Source: Myxococcota bacterium (GTDB lineage Bacteria > Myxococcota_A > UBA9160 > UBA6930). From it: a DNA stretch of 64,000 nucleotides. Both the position numbers and the translations under genes were made by a program. Positions within the stretch are counted from its first letter, which is position 1. The number at the start of each line of letters is the position of its first letter. Below are positions 36,695 through 44,560 of the stretch, piece by piece. A model generated the notes under the pieces. It was given only the letters and a program-made list of their open reading frames with translations. It did not search any database and was not told the origin of the DNA. Where the stretch lies: assembly GCA_028285625.1 (NCBI GenBank), contig JANQOX010000019.1, positions 310,001 through 374,000 on the forward strand. The letters run 5' to 3'.

Positions 36695-38848
36695 ATGCCG
36701 CGGGGGATCATCCGACTGCTCCTGGTCCTGGCCGTGGGTCTTGGCGCCGCCCCCATACGCGCACAGGACTCGCTGCCTCGCGCCGAGGTGGGGCGCACGA
36801 CGCTCACCATCGAGGTCGACGGCGTGCTCGACGACGACGCCTGGGCCGATGCCCCGCTGCTGGGTCCGCTGCGCCAGAAGGAGCCGATCGAGAACGGCGA
36901 GCCCAGCGAGCGCACCGAGGTACGCCTGGTGCACGACGGCGAGACCCTCTACATCGGCGTTCGCGCCTACGACCGCGAACCCGAGAAGCTCGTCGCCAAG
37001 CAGATGCGACGCGATGGTTCGCTGCAGTCGGACGATCGCGTGAGCGTGATGATCGGCCCCTTCGGAGATCGCCGGAACGGGTTCTTCTTCTCGACCAACC
37101 CCAACGCCGCACGTCTCGACGGCATCTCCGAGGACAACCAGGTCCTGCGCAACGAGTGGGACGGCATCTGGTTCGCAGCCTCCGCCATCGACGCCGAGGG
37201 CTGGACCACCGAGATCGCCATCCCGTTCAAGACCCTGCCCTTCGACCCCCGCGCGAGCCACTGGGACTTCCAGCTGCTTCGCTCGGTGCGCCGCCGCAAC
37301 GAGCTGCTCCAGTGGGCGTCGCCGCTGCAGAACGCCAACTTCATCGACCTGTCGCGCGCCGGGCGCCTCACCGGCATCACCGGCATCGATCAGGGACTGG
37401 GTCTCGACGTCGTGCCCGGGGCCAAGGTCAACTACGCCGACCGCAAGATCCGCGGCACGCGCGGCGCGGAGGTCGAGCCCAGTCTCGACGTGTTCAAGCG
37501 CCTGAGCCCGTCCGTGACGGCGGCGCTCACCCTCAACCCCGACTTCACCGACGCGCCGGTGGACGCGCGCCAGGTGAACCTGTCGCGGTTCGCCCTCTTC
37601 TTTCCCGAAACCCGGGACTTCTTCCTCCAGGACGCGGGCATCTTCGACTTCGGCGACCTGCGCGAGCGCAACGGCATGCCGTTCTTCTCACGCCGGGTGG
37701 GACTCGGCGAGCGCGGGCAGGTCGTCGACATCCACGCCGGCGCCAAGGTCACCGGCCGGGTCGGGCCGGTGAACTTCGGCGTGCTCTCCGCCCAGCAGGA
37801 AGCCTACGACGGCATCCGCTCGAAGAACCTGTCCGTGGCCCGCGCCAAGTGGAACGTGCTCGAAGAGTCCTACGTCGGGTTCATCGCCACCCACGGCGAC
37901 CCGCTCTCGAACGGCTCCAACACCCTGGGCGGGGCCGACTTCCTCTATCGCACCACGCGCGCACTCGGCGACCAGACCTTTGAGGTCTTCGGCTGGGGTC
38001 AGAAGAGCCACACACCGGGCCTCTCCGGCGAGAGCCACGCCTACGGCGGGCGGATCGCGTGGCCCAACGACCGCTGGAACGGGCGCGTCGTCTACACCGA
38101 GATCGCCGACGCCTTCGATCCCGCCCTCGGGTTCGTGAACCGATCGGACATCCGCCAGTACGAGGGGGATCTGCGCCGCCGCTTCCGGCCGAGCGACTCG
38201 TTCATCCGCACCGTGGACGTGTTTCTCGGGGGCCGGGTGGTGACCGACCGGGGCAATCACCTGGAGTCGATCCAGGTGGACGGCACCGCCTTCACGATCA
38301 CCAACCAGGACGGCGATTTCGTCTCCCTGCGAGGCCAGGGCCGCACCGAGGTGCTGAGTGCCCCGTTCCGGGTCTACCCGGGGATCGTGCTCCCGGCCGA
38401 CCGCTACGGGTTCGGCACGGGCTTGATCGAGGTGGGCACGGCCAACTCGCGGCCGGTCGCCGTCACGGCGTCCTGGTCCATGGGCACGTTCTTCTCGGGC
38501 ACGATCCGGACCGTGGCGACGACCGTCGAGCTGCGCCCCTCGCGCATGCTCTTCGCGTCGATCCAGTTCGAACAGAACCAGGTGGACCTGCCCGAGGGCG
38601 CCTTCACCACCCGGATCGCGCGCGTGGACGTGAACTTCGCCTTCACGCCGGACCTGTCCTGGGACAACCGCATCCAGTGGGACGACCTCACCGACTCCCT
38701 CGGATGGAACAGCCGGCTGCGGTGGATCGTGGTGCCCGGAAGCGAACTCTCCCTGGTCTTCAACCAGGGCATGGACACGTCCGACGGCAACTTCCAGAGG
38801 CTCTCGACGGACGTCACCGCCAAGGTCGCCTGGACGTTCCGCTTCTGA
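36695..38848 (+). CDS. Outer-membrane protein with N-terminal CBM9-like domain (DUF5916 type)
   Basis: A 717-aa exported protein. The signal peptide IIRLLLVLAVGLGAAPIRAQD is followed by a carbohydrate-binding-family-9-like domain (TLTIEVDGVLDDDAWADAP, RTEVRLVHDGETLYIGVRAYD, SDDRVSVMIGPFGDRRNGFFFSTNP; about 30-210). A long C-terminal region of amphipathic strands ends in VAWTFRF, an outer-membrane Phe terminus. The architecture matches the DUF5916 group often found as surface barrels of unknown ligand. A strong stem-loop follows the stop. Confidence 0.88.
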   Translation: MPRGIIRLLLVLAVGLGAAPIRAQDSLPRAEVGRTTLTIEVDGVLDDDAWADAPLLGPLRQKEPIENGEPSERTEVRLVHDGETLYIGVRAYDREPEKLVAKQMRRDGSLQSDDRVSVMIGPFGDRRNGFFFSTNPNAARLDGISEDNQVLRNEWDGIWFAASAIDAEGWTTEIAIPFKTLPFDPRASHWDFQLLRSVRRRNELLQWASPLQNANFIDLSRAGRLTGITGIDQGLGLDVVPGAKVNYADRKIRGTRGAEVEPSLDVFKRLSPSVTAALTLNPDFTDAPVDARQVNLSRFALFFPETRDFFLQDAGIFDFGDLRERNGMPFFSRRVGLGERGQVVDIHAGAKVTGRVGPVNFGVLSAQQEAYDGIRSKNLSVARAKWNVLEESYVGFIATHGDPLSNGSNTLGGADFLYRTTRALGDQTFEVFGWGQKSHTPGLSGESHAYGGRIAWPNDRWNGRVVYTEIADAFDPALGFVNRSDIRQYEGDLRRRFRPSDSFIRTVDVFLGGRVVTDRGNHLESIQVDGTAFTITNQDGDFVSLRGQGRTEVLSAPFRVYPGIVLPADRYGFGTGLIEVGTANSRPVAVTASWSMGTFFSGTIRTVATTVELRPSRMLFASIQFEQNQVDLPEGAFTTRIARVDVNFAFTPDLSWDNRIQWDDLTDSLGWNSRLRWIVVPGSELSLVFNQGMDTSDGNFQRLSTDVTAKVAWTFRF

Positions 38849-38855
38849 ACGACAG

Positions 38856-38884
38856 CGGGCCGCGCGGCGATGCCGCGCGGCCCG
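38856..38884 (+). terminator. Strong 13-bp stem-loop after the DUF5916-type gene
   Basis: CGGGCCGCGCGGC, loop GAT, GCCGCGCGGCCCG: a perfect 13-bp stem located 8 bases after the stop and before the convergent lipoprotein gene. It lacks a T-run, so it may act as an RNA-stability or Rho-independent-like element. Confidence 0.65.
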
Positions 38885-38908
38885 GTCGTCGCGTGGGCCA
38901 GGCCCGCC

Positions 38909-40744
38909 CTAGGGGCTGACCACCAGATCGGCGAACAGCGACATGAAGGCGCCGTTGCGCGAGACCTCGACGCCCTGCAGGTCGAGCCCCAGGAACGCCG
39001 GCAGCGGGAACGCATCGAGCGAACTCGCGAGCCCGGGCAGCACCTGGACCAGGAGCGGCGGCAGGATGAACTGCTCGAGCACCGTCGCATTCACGCCGAT
39101 GTTGTTCTCCACGATGGCGACAGATACGTCGTTGGCCGTCGGCGTTCCGAGGGTGAAGGCCAGCGAACTCGTGATGTCGTCGAACGCCATGTCCAGGCCG
39201 AGAACGGTGTCGACCTCGCCCGCGACCAGCAGCTCGTTGCCCGCCACCAACACCACCTCGATGGCGAGGCCCGCGATCTTGAGCTCGCCCAGTTCGCCGA
39301 GGGGCCCGCTGGCACCCGTGACGATGGGCGCCAGCGTGGGCCGCAGGTCGATCCGGAGCGGCGCCGTGGGCGGCAGCTGCGTGAAGGCCGGGTCGAAGGC
39401 CGAGAGCAGCTGGGCCGTGATCGGCGTGAGCCCGAAGCCCAGGTCGATCTCGGTGAGCGACTGCACCAGCAGCCCGCACTCGACCTGCGCCTTCAGCAGC
39501 TGGTTGAAGGCAGCGGTCGAGACGCACAGCCCGAGCCCATAGGGCACGCCACCCACCGGCGTCGTACCGCCGAAGGCCGGGAAGAGCTCCATCGGATCGT
39601 ACGAGGCCAGCAGGTCCGGCGCCTCGGGCGGCGGGGTGCAGTTCGAGAGGAACCGTGAGTCCGAACCGAGGGTGATCCCGGCCGTGTCCTCCGCCACGTC
39701 GAACAGCGGCGACTCGATGTCGACGTTGCCGAGCGCATTGCTGATCTCGCCGGTGATGCTGATGTCGGCGAGTGCGGTCTCGATGCCCTCGGCGATGGGC
39801 GCATCCAGGGGCCCGCTGCCGTCGGGATCGTCGAGGAAGTCGCGCAGGCCGTTGGTGACCGTCGGCTGGATGTCGCCGATGATGGCCTGCACCAGGCTGC
39901 CGATCAGCGGGAAGTCGCAGATGCCGCTGGTGAACTCGTCCTGGAAGCTGGTGAAGTTGACGGTCGGCGTGCTCAGCAGATTCACGTCGATGTTGCTCGG
40001 GTCGACGCTGTCCGGCTGGAGCGCGAAGTCGCCGAGGATGTCGGTCTGGGCGGCCGACACGGTCAAGTCGCAGGTCGGCGCGAGGCCCGAGCCGATGATG
40101 CGCAGGTTGACTTCCACGTCGTTGATGAAGACGTCGCCTTCGGCGAAGTTGGTCTGGGAGTCCACGTCGAGCGCGAAGCTCGAGAAGCTCGGCGCCGGGT
40201 TCACGACCTGGACGTCCACCCTGCCCAAGCAGCCCGCGAAACTGTCGATGGCGCAGAAGTCGCTGATCACGGTGGTGCCCGAGGGCAGCAGGGTCGCGAT
40301 GTCGAGGTCCACGAGGTCGCCGACCACCGGCTCGATGGCATCGAGCCCGGTGTCGTTGAGCCGCAGCGCGACGCTCTCGAGGGAGAGGTCGCCGTCGGTG
40401 GTGCCATTGCCGGCCACCACGACGATGCGGTCGCGCTTGGTGAGCCCCGACACCGTGTTCACGGCCTGCACCAGGATCGGGTTGAAGATCGCGTTGGAAT
40501 CGAGCGTGACGTTGGCCGTCCAGGTGCCGTCGCCCACGAGCGCCAGCGGCGCGCCGTTGATGGTGGTGACCCAGGAGGCGGTGTTCACCTTCCGCCAGGT
40601 GCCGGACACCGTGATGCTGCCCGCCGTCGTGAAGATGCCGGTCGCGTGCGAGGTGATCACGATCGCCGGGGGCTTCTGTGTGCACGACGCGCCGAGCGAC
40701 GTTGCCAGCACGAACGCGATGAAGGCCGTGGTCCAGATCCGCAT
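38909..40744 (-). CDS. Large lipoprotein of unknown function, possible BPI-like lipid-binding C-terminus
   Basis: A 611-aa lipoprotein with signal sequence IAFVLATSLGASC (lipobox Cys). Residues 25-115 look like an Ig-like domain (AIVITSHATGIFTTAGSITVSGTW). The rest alternates short strands with SLVQAIIGDIQPTVTNGLRDFL and ILPPLLVQVLPGLASSLDAFPLPAFLGLDLQGVEVSRNGAFMSLFADL; the latter resembles the C-terminal helix/strand arrangement of BPI/LBP-type barrels. No catalytic motif is visible. The composition is rich in Asp, Ser, Thr and Leu, and poor in Lys. The BPI-like idea is only a guess from pattern. ATG follows GAGGTGG. Confidence 0.6.
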   Translation of the reverse strand: MRIWTTAFIAFVLATSLGASCTQKPPAIVITSHATGIFTTAGSITVSGTWRKVNTASWVTTINGAPLALVGDGTWTANVTLDSNAIFNPILVQAVNTVSGLTKRDRIVVVAGNGTTDGDLSLESVALRLNDTGLDAIEPVVGDLVDLDIATLLPSGTTVISDFCAIDSFAGCLGRVDVQVVNPAPSFSSFALDVDSQTNFAEGDVFINDVEVNLRIIGSGLAPTCDLTVSAAQTDILGDFALQPDSVDPSNIDVNLLSTPTVNFTSFQDEFTSGICDFPLIGSLVQAIIGDIQPTVTNGLRDFLDDPDGSGPLDAPIAEGIETALADISITGEISNALGNVDIESPLFDVAEDTAGITLGSDSRFLSNCTPPPEAPDLLASYDPMELFPAFGGTTPVGGVPYGLGLCVSTAAFNQLLKAQVECGLLVQSLTEIDLGFGLTPITAQLLSAFDPAFTQLPPTAPLRIDLRPTLAPIVTGASGPLGELGELKIAGLAIEVVLVAGNELLVAGEVDTVLGLDMAFDDITSSLAFTLGTPTANDVSVAIVENNIGVNATVLEQFILPPLLVQVLPGLASSLDAFPLPAFLGLDLQGVEVSRNGAFMSLFADLVVSP

Positions 40745-40962
40745 GAATGCCACCTCTGTGGGTTCGGTCGTTCTTCGTGGGTGAGGCGCCGAGCGTCCCA
40801 CCCGGAAGGGGGGCGCAAGCGCACGCGAGGCGAGGGAGCGATGTCCCAACCCCTCAGGGTTTCTCCGCATCCTGCTGCGCCGACGGAGGTCCTGTCAACC
40901 CCGAAGGTGGGGCGTCCTGGGTGACTCGGAGTCCGGTGCCCGGGGGGCCCACTCGAGCGGGG

Positions 40963-41331
40963 TCAGGGCCCGAACAGGCGGGTCCAGAGGGGAGGCCCGA
41001 GGATCAGGAAACCCACCGCGGCGGACAACAGGGCCGCCACCAGCACGCCCGCTGCTGCGGCGTCCTTGGCGCGCCCTACCAGCGGATGCGGTTCGGGCGC
41101 CACCCGGTCCGCCAGGGACTCGAGCGCGGTGTTCAGGGCCTCCGCGCACCAGACCAAAGCGATGCACACGAGCAGCAGGGCCAGGTCGGCGCCGTCGAGC
41201 CCCAGCCAGGCCCAGAAGAGCAGCACCAGTACCGTCGCCAGCAGATGGATCCTGGCATTGGGCTCGGTCCGGACCAGCCCTGCGAGGCCACGAAAGGCGT
41301 TGGCGAAGCTCCGGGCCCGGCCCGCCACCAC
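40963..41331 (-). CDS. dgkA: Diacylglycerol kinase, DgkA family
   Basis: A protein of about 122 aa with three transmembrane helices. The signature ALNTALESLADRVAPEPHPLVGRAKDAAAAGV carries the catalytic Glu and the E..H..GRAKD motif of prokaryotic diacylglycerol (or undecaprenol) kinase. An N-terminal amphipathic helix (RSFANAFRGLAGLVRTEPNARIHL) precedes helix 1. Two adjacent GTG codons (41331, 41328) are likely starts; a TTG at 41343 would overlap the mobA stop and couple translation to it. It recycles diacylglycerol produced by envelope reactions. Confidence 0.9.
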   Translation of the reverse strand: MVAGRARSFANAFRGLAGLVRTEPNARIHLLATVLVLLFWAWLGLDGADLALLLVCIALVWCAEALNTALESLADRVAPEPHPLVGRAKDAAAAGVLVAALLSAAVGFLILGPPLWTRLFGP

Positions 41332-41339
41332 GCCTCGGA

Positions 41340-41978
41340 TCAAAACCGCGGACCGCTCGTCGAGCCGATCTGCTCGCGGAAGGCCGCGAGCTCGTCGGGC
41401 GTATTCACGTTGCGAAGGGCCAGGCCGTCGGGGTCGACCGCTTCGAGATCCGGGCCGGCGATGCGCGCCACCTCGAGGTCGTCGAGCACACCGCGCACCG
41501 AGAGCGCGCCGCGGTCGAGACGTGCGCGCAACTTCGGCGCAGCACTGCGGCGGTAGAGGGCGCAGAGCGGCTGCAACCCGTCCTCGGTCTGCGGCACCAC
41601 CGCTTCGGCCTCGGGCCACGCGAGCAGAGCGAGCACCAGATCGGCCGACAAGCCCGGGAGGTCCGTAGCGACCACGAGCACGCGATCGCCGCGCGCCACC
41701 TCAAGCGCCGTCACCACGCCGCGCAGGGCACAAGCCGGCCCCGCGGAGTCTGCTACCGGGCGGCCCTCGGTCCCGGCGGGAGGGTCGCCGCCCACCAGCA
41801 GCACCTCGCCAAACAGGCCGGCCAGGCCGCGAGACAGGGCCACTGCCGCCGGCGGAGCATCCGGTGCCATGGAGAGGGCCGCCTTGTCGCGCCCCATGCG
41901 ACGCGATGCCCCCCCGAGCAGCAGGGCCGCCGTCACGTCGGCGAAACGCCCCGCTGCGTCGCTGGCCTGCGGCGTCAT
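41340..41978 (-). CDS. mobA: Molybdenum cofactor guanylyltransferase
   Basis: A 212-aa nucleotidyltransferase that adds GMP to Moco. The GTP-binding signature LLLGGASRRMGRDKA lies near the N-terminus, VLVVATDLPGLSADLV is the second conserved block, and RNVNTPDELAAF is the typical C-terminal NxNTPEDL-like block. It overlaps the moeA stop by 4 bases (ATGA). MsrP itself uses Moco-MPT, but other molybdoenzymes of the DMSO-reductase family would need this guanylylated cofactor. Confidence 0.93.
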   Translation of the reverse strand: MTPQASDAAGRFADVTAALLLGGASRRMGRDKAALSMAPDAPPAAVALSRGLAGLFGEVLLVGGDPPAGTEGRPVADSAGPACALRGVVTALEVARGDRVLVVATDLPGLSADLVLALLAWPEAEAVVPQTEDGLQPLCALYRRSAAPKLRARLDRGALSVRGVLDDLEVARIAGPDLEAVDPDGLALRNVNTPDELAAFREQIGSTSGPRF

Positions 41979-43246
41979 GCCACGGGCTCATCGGAGGCGA
42001 GCACCGCACCGTCGAGCACCTGCACGCGAGCGAGCGAGCCGGCTTCGATGCGCTCGGCCTCGGCGGGAAACAGCAACAGCCCCTGCGCTTCGGTCATCGA
42101 GCGCAACACGCCCGAGCTCTGGTTGCCGGTGCTGCGGGCGGCGTACTCGGCTCCGCGCCTCGAAAGCGCCACGCGCACGAAGTGCATGCGGCCGGGCTGT
42201 TTGGTCAGGGTCTCGGCGACGCGCGCTTCGACCACGGGGCGGAACAGCCGCCGGTGGCCCGCCATCTTCAAGAGGACCGGCCGCACGAACTGCTCGAAGG
42301 TGACCGTGGCCGACACCGGGTTGCCCGGCAGTCCGAAGACCAGCGGCCCGTCGGGCTCGATCCGCCCGAATGCGAGCGGATAGCCCGGCTTCATGCGCAC
42401 GCCCCAGAACTGCAGGCGGCAACCGAGCTTCTCGAGTACCGGGCGGACGTGGTCGTGGTCGCCGACCGATACCCCGGCACTGGTGACGAGCACGTCCGAG
42501 ACGAGCCCAGCGCGCAGGTGCGCCTCGAGCGCTTCGGGGGTGTCGGCCGCGATGCCGAGGTTGCGTGCCCGGGCACCCGCCTCGCTGCACTGGGCGACGA
42601 GGGTGGTCCCATTCGAAGCGACGATGCGGCCGCCGGAGGGGTCCTGGTCGGCCTCCACCAGTTCGTCGCCGCTCGACGCGATGGCGACCTGCGGCCTGCG
42701 GTGCACGCGGACCAGGGTCCGCCCCAGCGAAGCGAGCATGCCCAGGTGCGGGGGCGCGAGCAGCGCACCGGGGCCGAGCACCTCGTCGCCGTCGCGAACG
42801 TCTTCACCCGCTTCACGCACGTTGTCGCCCTGCACGGGGGCCACGCGGAGATCCACGTCGCCGAGCGGTGCGGACGCCTCGAGATGGGCCTCGGTGTCCT
42901 CTTGCCGGACGACGGTGTCGGCCCCCTCGGGTAGCGGGGCCCCCGTGAAGATGCGGGCGGCCTCGCCCGCCTCGAGACGGCGCTCGCCTTGCCCCCCCGC
43001 CGCGACCTCGAAGACCACGGGCAGCCGCACGGGCGCGTCGGCTCCGGCCCCCGCGAGATCGGTCGCTCTCACCGCGTACCCGTCCATGGCGGAGCAATCG
43101 GCGGGCGGAAGCGTCCGGCCCGAGGCGACGGGCTCTGCGAGCACGCGGCCGAGCGCCTCGGACGCCGCGATCGTCTCGGCCGGCAGCAATCGCGCCTCAC
43201 CGAGGACCACGCGGATCGCCTCGCCGACCAGGATGCCCTCGCGCAT
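41975..43246 (-). CDS. moeA: Molybdopterin molybdenumtransferase
   Basis: A 423-aa enzyme that inserts molybdate into adenylylated molybdopterin. Conserved blocks are PPADCSAMDGYAVRA near the N-terminus, RIFTGAPLPEGADTVVRQED, RVASNG-like IASSGDELVE, LVTSAGVSVGDHDHV, VRMKPGYPLAFGR and FGLPGNPVSATVTFEQFVRP. I preferred the ATG at 43246 over a GTG 9 bases upstream because AAGGTG is well spaced. It starts a three-gene unit moeA-mobA-dgkA and is divergent from ntrB. Confidence 0.95.
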   Translation of the reverse strand: MREGILVGEAIRVVLGEARLLPAETIAASEALGRVLAEPVASGRTLPPADCSAMDGYAVRATDLAGAGADAPVRLPVVFEVAAGGQGERRLEAGEAARIFTGAPLPEGADTVVRQEDTEAHLEASAPLGDVDLRVAPVQGDNVREAGEDVRDGDEVLGPGALLAPPHLGMLASLGRTLVRVHRRPQVAIASSGDELVEADQDPSGGRIVASNGTTLVAQCSEAGARARNLGIAADTPEALEAHLRAGLVSDVLVTSAGVSVGDHDHVRPVLEKLGCRLQFWGVRMKPGYPLAFGRIEPDGPLVFGLPGNPVSATVTFEQFVRPVLLKMAGHRRLFRPVVEARVAETLTKQPGRMHFVRVALSRRGAEYAARSTGNQSSGVLRSMTEAQGLLLFPAEAERIEAGSLARVQVLDGAVLASDEPVA

Positions 43247-43336
43247 GGCACGCACCTTACCGGCGGTCGGCGCGCCTCGCCCGGCCCGGGGCCACCGAGA
43301 GCGCTCGCTCGACGGCTCGCCCTGGCGCGGCTAAGT

Positions 43337-43353
43337 TGCACAAATCTTGTGCA
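43337..43353. promoter_or_regulatory. Palindrome TGCACAA-ATC-TTGTGCA, NtrC-box-like, upstream of ntrB
   Basis: A perfect 7-3-7 inverted repeat in an AT-richer pocket between divergent moeA and ntrB. The layout matches NtrC binding sites of enteric bacteria (TGCACCA-N3-TGGTGCA), differing only in the inner base of each arm. It lies about 75 bases upstream of the likely ntrB start. It suggests autoregulation of the ntrBC operon. Position may be off by one base. Confidence 0.6.
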
Positions 43354-43425
43354 CGTTTTTCGAAATCTTCATCTTTTTCAGTGACTTGGGAAACGGTGGC
43401 CAAGGCCTCCGACTCGGGGCCACCC

Positions 43426-44502
43426 ATGGCCCGTGACCTCCGCGACGTCGTCGAGTCGATCCTGGCCGGAGTGGTCGTGGTCGACGCGGGCGGCCGCGTG
43501 GAGCTGCTGAACTCGGCGGCCTGCCGGCTGCTGGGCTTCTCGCAGGAGCAGGTCGTGGGCGCGCCGGTGGAGCGCCTGGCGCCGCCCGACCACGCGCTGC
43601 CGCGGCTGGCGCGGGAGACCCTCGAGAGCGGCGTATCCGCCTCGGAGGCCGAGCAGCCCCTCGAGCAGCGGGGGGCCGAGCCGCTGCTCCTCGACGTCAG
43701 CACCACCCCCCTGTTCGAGGGCGCCGAGATCGATGGTGCGGTGGTGGTGGTGCGCGACCGCGCCGCCCAGCGCCGACTCGAGCAGCTCGAGTACGAGCGC
43801 GCCCGCTTCATCGACTTCGGGCGCATCGCCGCCGGGCTCGCCCACGAAGTGAAGAACCCGCTCGGCGGCATCCGCGGTGCGGGCGAGCTGCTGGTGCGCC
43901 GCGCGGACGACGACAAGACGCGCGAGATCGCCGAACTCGTGGTGCAGGAGGCCACGCGGATCGCGGGCCTCGTAGACGACTTCATGGTCTTCGCGCGGGG
44001 CGAGTCGCTGCGGGCTGCGCCGGTCAACGTCCACCGGGTGCTCGACGACGTGCTCGACCTGCTGAGCCTCGACCCCCTCGCCGAAGGGGCCGAGGTGGTC
44101 CGGATGTTCGACCCCTCGATCCCCGAGCTGCTCGCCGACGCCGACCGCCTGACCCAGGTGTTCCTGAACCTCGCGCGAAACGCGCTTCAGTCGATGGACC
44201 GTGGCGAGCGCACGCTTCGCATCGAGACGCGCATGGCCCTCGACCCCAAGATGGCCGTGGACGACGGTCCCCCGGTGCCGGGCGTGGCGATCCGGATCGC
44301 CGACCGCGGCTGCGGCATGTCGCCCGATGCCCTGCGCGAGGCCACCACGCCTTTCTTCACCACGCGCGCCGGCGGCACCGGCCTGGGCCTGGCCGTCGCC
44401 GACTACTGGGTGGCCCAGCACCAGGGTGCTCTCGAGATCGAGAGCACCCCTGGTGAGGGGACCACCGTGAGCGTGCTCCTTCCCCTGCGGCGGGCAGCAT
44501 GA
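43426..44502 (+). CDS. ntrB: NtrB-type sensor histidine kinase (PAS, HisKA, HATPase)
   Basis: A cytoplasmic kinase of about 358 aa. A PAS domain (VVESILAGVVVVDAGGRVELLNSAACRLLGF) is followed by phospho-acceptor His140 in AAGLAHEVKNPLGGIRGAGEL, then HATPase_c boxes: FLNLARNALQSM (N box), ADRGCGMS (G1), FFTTRAGGTGLGLAVA (G2). The AHEVKNPLGG signature is the NtrB form. There is no transmembrane segment. The start is uncertain: GTG at 43381 or TTG at 43336 are in frame; the TTG would overlap the palindrome. The ntrC gene follows after 58 bases. The stop region is duplicated. Confidence 0.92.
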   Translation: MARDLRDVVESILAGVVVVDAGGRVELLNSAACRLLGFSQEQVVGAPVERLAPPDHALPRLARETLESGVSASEAEQPLEQRGAEPLLLDVSTTPLFEGAEIDGAVVVVRDRAAQRRLEQLEYERARFIDFGRIAAGLAHEVKNPLGGIRGAGELLVRRADDDKTREIAELVVQEATRIAGLVDDFMVFARGESLRAAPVNVHRVLDDVLDLLSLDPLAEGAEVVRMFDPSIPELLADADRLTQVFLNLARNALQSMDRGERTLRIETRMALDPKMAVDDGPPVPGVAIRIADRGCGMSPDALREATTPFFTTRAGGTGLGLAVADYWVAQHQGALEIESTPGEGTTVSVLLPLRRAA

Positions 44503-44531
44503 CGTGCCCCTGCGGCGAGCGGCCTGACGTG
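44482..44531 (+). repeat. 25-bp stop-codon-spanning tandem duplication at the end of ntrB
   Basis: Two abutting 25-base units (44482-44506 and 44507-44531), both beginning CCCCTGCGGCG and ending TGACGTG, match at 22 of 25 positions. The first contains the ntrB TGA. Confidence 0.8.
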
Positions 44532-44560
44532 GCGCACCGACGCCTCGCGCGGAGAACCCC

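Noticed and set aside
40889..40894. TTGACA on the minus strand as promoter of the 611-aa lipoprotein
   Set aside because: No credible -10 at 16-18 bases (best CAGGAT, 3 of 6) and a leader of over 110 bases would result.
43323..43341. Sigma-54-like promoter (TGGCGCG ... TTGCA) upstream of ntrB
   Set aside because: The GG and GC elements are 12 bases apart instead of the required 10, and the TTGCA belongs to the NtrC-like palindrome.
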